The position numbers were made by a program, and so were the translations under genes. Positions 4,901 to 6,821 of a stretch of DNA of 6,821 nucleotides are shown piece after piece. Numbering within the stretch: the stretch's first letter is position 1; every line of letters starts with the position of its first letter. The DNA comes from an uncultured Clostridium sp. GTDB taxonomy: Bacteria; Bacillota_A; Clostridia; TANB77; CAG-508. The stretch spans positions 1-6,821 of the forward strand of contig CAMLYR010000081.1 of assembly GCA_946491915.1 (NCBI GenBank). The letters run 5' to 3'. The notes beneath the pieces are model-generated. The model made no database searches, was not told where the DNA came from, and worked only from the letters and a program-made list of their open reading frames with translations.

Positions 4901-6821
4901 TAACAGACTTTACAGACTCAAATAAAGAAGAGGTAACAGATAGAGATTCTAATGAGGACAATGTAACAATTCCATCAGATGATACTTTACCAAATTACAA
5001 AGACGACGAAATAAATAGAGGAGACGAATATATTCCAGGACAAGAAGACGATGATGACTTCGAAAAATTAGTAATTGAAAAATTTGACTTAGCATTAAGA
5101 AAATTTATTACAGGTGTAAACGAAAATGAAGTTACAGATAGATATCCTGTATTTAACAACGACAATGGCAAATATACATATACACATACAAAAGATCCAA
5201 TATTAGTAAAAACAGGAGATATAGTAACTTATACAATAAGAGTATACAATGAGGGCGATATTGCAGGATATGCAGAAGAGGTAAAAGATGATTTACCAGA
5301 GGGATTAGAATTTTTACCTGATAATACAACAAATATTAACTATAGATGGGTAATGTATGATGCAGAAGGAAATGTTACAGAAAATGTAGCAGATGCTGTA
5401 TCAATAAGAACAGATTATTTATCAAAAGCACAAGAAGACGAAACAGGAAGAGATAACCTAATAGATGCATTTGACCCAGATACAATGCAAGAACCAGATT
5501 ACAAAGAAGTTAGAATAGCATTTAAAGTAATAGAGCCAAATACTTCAGACAGAGTTTTAGTAAACATAGCAGAAATTTCTGAAGATGCAAATGAGGATGG
5601 AGAGCCTGTAGATGATGTGGATTCAACACCAGATAATGATAAACCAGAAGAAGACGATATAGATTATGAGCAAGTTGAAGTAACATACTTTGACTTGGCA
5701 TTAAGAAAATTCATAACAGGAGTAAATGATGAGTCAATAACAAACAGAGTTCCAGTATTTAGTAATGAAGATGGAAAATACACATATACTCATCCAAAAG
5801 ACCCTGTTGAAGTATCAAACGGTGACATTGTTATATATACAATAAGAGTATACAATGAGGGACCACAAGCAGGATATGCAGAAGAAGTAAAAGATGATTT
5901 ACCGGAGGGACTAGAATTTTTACCAGACAACGAAATAAATACAGAATATAGATGGGTAATGTATGATGCAGAAGGAAATGTTACAGAAAATGTAGCAGAT
6001 GCAGAAACAATAAGAACAGATTATTTATCAAAAGCGCAAGAAGATGAAACAGGTAGAGACAATTTGCTACAAGGATTTGACCCAGACACAATGACTCAAC
6101 CAGATTACAAAGACGTGAAAATAGCATTTAAAGTAACAGAACCAAATACATCAGACAGAATACTAATAAATACTGCAGAAATATCAGAAGATAGTGACGA
6201 AGACGGCGAACCAGTAGACGATATAGACTCTACACCAGATAATGATGAACCAGAAGAAGATGATATAGACATCGAAAAAGTTAAAGTAACATATTTTGAT
6301 TTAGCATTGGAGAAAATAATTACAAAAGTTACAATGGAACTAGATGGAGAAACTTATGTAGATGAAACAGGTCATAAATTTGGAGAAAAACCAGAAGAAG
6401 TAGTAAAAGTAGAGTTAGGAAACCATAAAATAGAAGATTCTGTACTTAAATTCACATACAAAATACGAATAACTAATGAAGGAAACAAAGCAGGATATGC
6501 ATATGAAGTTAAAGATTATATACCAGAAGGTCTAGAATTCGTTGCAGAAGATAATGACGACAGTTGGACACTTTCAGAAGATGGCAAAACAGTGACAACA
6601 GACCAATTGAAAGACACATTATTACAGCCAGGAGAAAGTGCTGATGTAGAAATAACACTTAGATGGATAAATGGTCAAACAAATTTAGGTGTAAAAACAA
6701 ACTGGGCAGAAATATCAGAAGACAGCGATGATGATATAGACTCAACACCAGATAACAATGATAAAGATGAAGACGACATAGATGATGCAGAAGTAGTATT
6801 ATCAATAGTAACAGGTGTTGG
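1936..6821 (+). CDS. Giant secreted thioester-domain adhesin with DUF11-like repeats (3' end outside window)
   Basis: Reads open for 1,628 complete codons and runs off the window. Residues 1-28 are a signal peptide (MKLKR, hydrophobic core, cleavage likely after VNA). Residues about 36-260 are a thioester (TQXA/TED) domain: C76 in YCIKGG and Q191 in QQLAIW are the expected Cys-Gln thioester pair. This bond in known family members reacts covalently with host or surface amines. Residues about 290-400 form an intermediate beta-rich domain (YKIGPFKI). A Pro-Glu linker (406-414) leads to six DUF11-like repeats starting at residues 416, 615, 815, 1050, 1252 and 1454, each opening with FDLxLxK and ending N-x-AEI[ST], with Asp-rich linkers. 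The last visible residues VVLSIVTGVG suggest the protein is near its C-terminal anchor, which is not seen. Likely role: cell-surface adhesin. The ligand is unknown. The thioester call is strong; attachment mode is inferred. Confidence 0.9.
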   Translation, partial: MKLKRLAIMFCIILLTIASVSVFNVVNAADGSKYLGIVMLRQSGFGYKAIEKNIWKIVEANDSSGSVVNYDNMIYCIKGGPGFGSETYTEEIKHYTKYFDMKDPDSIPSPYVDALPDTNSNTYKALLWILEHAYVIPKANATSEEIEQAKEYKELLLKNVKEHDEDNYGYLDAEANGEIDLTDEDIDVVQQLAIWHFTNEGDQYDVEVKSPYKTFELALNSIKGDAGSGYSPLNSEVGDGADNGIVRAASAVALYRYLVDKAEEAAPNYEVTEASVPYQFADLVQNVTTVGNNYKIGPFKIEKISDTEATLEWKITLKDGSTLENAHFENASGKTIDDLNDVIGEEFYIVTPTTTDISQITLSISGVYYNTKIEYWAMENPENEQPVAIVEREKIPYEDSVTVTYEPEPEPEPEVFDLALRKFIVSINGVSPEASRVPQISDDTLADLKDGRITTAEKVHPKNPLTVETGDSVIYTIRVYNEGDIDGIVTEITDYLPDGLKLKANSSVNSKYGWKDNGDGKITTDYLKGEVLKAFDGKTLDYRDVQIECEVVASVSDTDTKLKNVAEITGATDSEGEDMTDRDSTPDNVDVPGYGNESQEDDDDFEDLIILGKYFDLALRKFIISINGTAPTESREPVVDTTPLTSGSSTTANKVHPKNPLVVETGDSVVYTIRVYNEGQIDGIVTEITDYLPDGLKLKADSDINEKYGWVDNGDGTITTNYLTGQILDAFDGKTLDYLDVQIECEVVATASDTDINLKNIAEITGATDSEGNDIPEDLIDRDSTPDNVDVPGYGDESQEDDDDFEDLVILGKYFDLSLRKFIIQVNDTELKDEDGKYLREPVVDTTPLTSGSDTTAIYKHPKDPVEVAIGDEVIYTIRVYNEGQIDGYVYEITDNLPANLEFVNDEFNAKYGWKISGDGRTVTTDITSPDTEYSASRDTIYADRKDGEDKVILNAFDGTTLDYIDVQIKCKVKDTAKAEEKLTNIAEITDFTDSNKEEVTDRDSNEDNVTIPSDDTLPNYKDDEINRGDEYIPGQEDDDDFEKLVIEKFDLALRKFITGVNENEVTDRYPVFNNDNGKYTYTHTKDPILVKTGDIVTYTIRVYNEGDIAGYAEEVKDDLPEGLEFLPDNTTNINYRWVMYDAEGNVTENVADAVSIRTDYLSKAQEDETGRDNLIDAFDPDTMQEPDYKEVRIAFKVIEPNTSDRVLVNIAEISEDANEDGEPVDDVDSTPDNDKPEEDDIDYEQVEVTYFDLALRKFITGVNDESITNRVPVFSNEDGKYTYTHPKDPVEVSNGDIVIYTIRVYNEGPQAGYAEEVKDDLPEGLEFLPDNEINTEYRWVMYDAEGNVTENVADAETIRTDYLSKAQEDETGRDNLLQGFDPDTMTQPDYKDVKIAFKVTEPNTSDRILINTAEISEDSDEDGEPVDDIDSTPDNDEPEEDDIDIEKVKVTYFDLALEKIITKVTMELDGETYVDETGHKFGEKPEEVVKVELGNHKIEDSVLKFTYKIRITNEGNKAGYAYEVKDYIPEGLEFVAEDNDDSWTLSEDGKTVTTDQLKDTLLQPGESADVEITLRWINGQTNLGVKTNWAEISEDSDDDIDSTPDNNDKDEDDIDDAEVVLSIVTGV
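2041..2715 (+). other. Thioester (TED/TQXA) domain of the adhesin
   Basis: Encodes roughly residues 36-260. The thioester cysteine codon is at 2161 (C76, after the conserved Tyr) and the glutamine codon at 2506 (Q191). The signature normally reads T-Q-x-A-[IV]-W; here the threonine position is glutamine (VVQQLAIWHF), but the Gln, Ala, Ile and Trp are kept. Limits are approximate, set by conserved-looking segments rather than a profile alignment. Confidence 0.8.
3151..3177 (+). repeat. Pro-Glu dipeptide linker
   Basis: GAA/GAG-CCA codons alternate to give EPEPEPEPE (residues 406-414) between the head domains and the repeat stalk. Such linkers are usually rigid spacers, often next to the cell wall or between domains. 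The short codon repeat could vary in length by slippage. Confidence 0.75.
5341..5396 (+). repeat. 56-bp perfect direct repeat, copy in stalk unit 4
   Basis: Identical over 56 bp to 5947-6002 in unit 5, starting TATAGATGGGTAATGTATG. Identity includes all third codon positions, although the protein would allow many synonymous choices, which points to recent duplication or gene conversion between units 4 and 5. Confidence 0.85.
5947..6002 (+). repeat. 56-bp perfect direct repeat, copy in stalk unit 5
   Basis: Second copy, exactly 606 bp after the first, which equals the repeat period and keeps the reading frame. Recombination between the copies would remove or add one whole stalk unit without breaking the gene. 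Confidence 0.85.

Larger units (their letters stand above)
3181..6821 (+). repeat. Array of six tandem DUF11-like repeats in the adhesin stalk
   Basis: Units begin at 3181, 3778, 4378, 5083, 5689 and 6295, giving periods of 597, 600, 705, 606 and 606 bp; the sixth is followed by the cut end. Each unit has FDLxLxK, a KxxHPKxP-like segment (divergent in the last unit), YTIRVYNEG, E[IV][TK]D-x-[LI]P, Nx-AEI[ST] and an acidic DxDSxPDN-type tail. Units 1-3 form one subgroup and units 4-5 another; unit 6 is shorter and divergent (FDLALEKII). Unit 3 is about 35 residues longer than its neighbours. Candidate isopeptide lysines are K422, K621, K821, K1056, K1258 and K1460. Candidate asparagines are N564, N760, N985, N1210, N1412 and N1589. 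Confidence 0.85.

Noticed and set aside
3181..6800. CRISPR or non-coding satellite explanation for the long periodic repeats
   Set aside because: The period is about 600 bp, the reading frame is kept throughout, and changes are mostly synonymous or conservative, so this is a coding domain array.

Overview
The window looks like a low-GC Firmicute, most likely an anaerobic gut-type Clostridia relative. It is strongly AT-rich, the long gene uses AGA/ATA/GCA/ACA/GGA codons heavily, ribosome-binding sites are purine-rich, and promoters are near-consensus sigma-A. No rRNA, tRNA or housekeeping gene is present to place it more precisely. The standard code fits: no in-frame TGA is needed anywhere.

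Layout, all on the + strand. (1) Positions 3-1660 hold an apparently complete IS30-family insertion sequence: imperfect terminal inverted repeats (3-29 and 1634-1660, 23/27 matched), an internal promoter, and one intact DDE transposase gene (133-1377). It ends with about 280 bp of non-coding subterminal DNA containing dyads. Inside it lies a second, perfect 14-bp inverted repeat (104-117 / 1404-1417) bracketing the transposase ORF. The left copy also forms a small hairpin with the transposase Shine-Dalgarno. (2) Positions 1661-1935 are an intergenic regulatory region with two good tandem promoters and a dyad next to the first -10. (3) From 1936 to the window end runs a very large secreted surface protein gene, open at its 3' end, with at least 1,628 codons. 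It encodes a signal peptide, a Cys-Gln thioester (TQXA/TED) domain, an intermediate domain, a Pro-Glu linker and six tandem DUF11-like beta-sandwich repeats of about 200 residues joined by very acidic linkers.

The adhesin reads as a host- or surface-binding fibre. A reactive thioester head at the N-terminus would form covalent bonds to a target. The repeat stalk has a conserved Lys/Asp/Asn pattern suggesting internal isopeptide bonds. A C-terminal anchor is expected just past the window end but is not seen. The IS sits immediately upstream of the adhesin promoters, and its right tip carries an outward-facing -35-like hexamer, so it could influence adhesin expression. The most unusual signals are the possible RNA switch on the transposase mRNA and the recent duplication inside the adhesin stalk.
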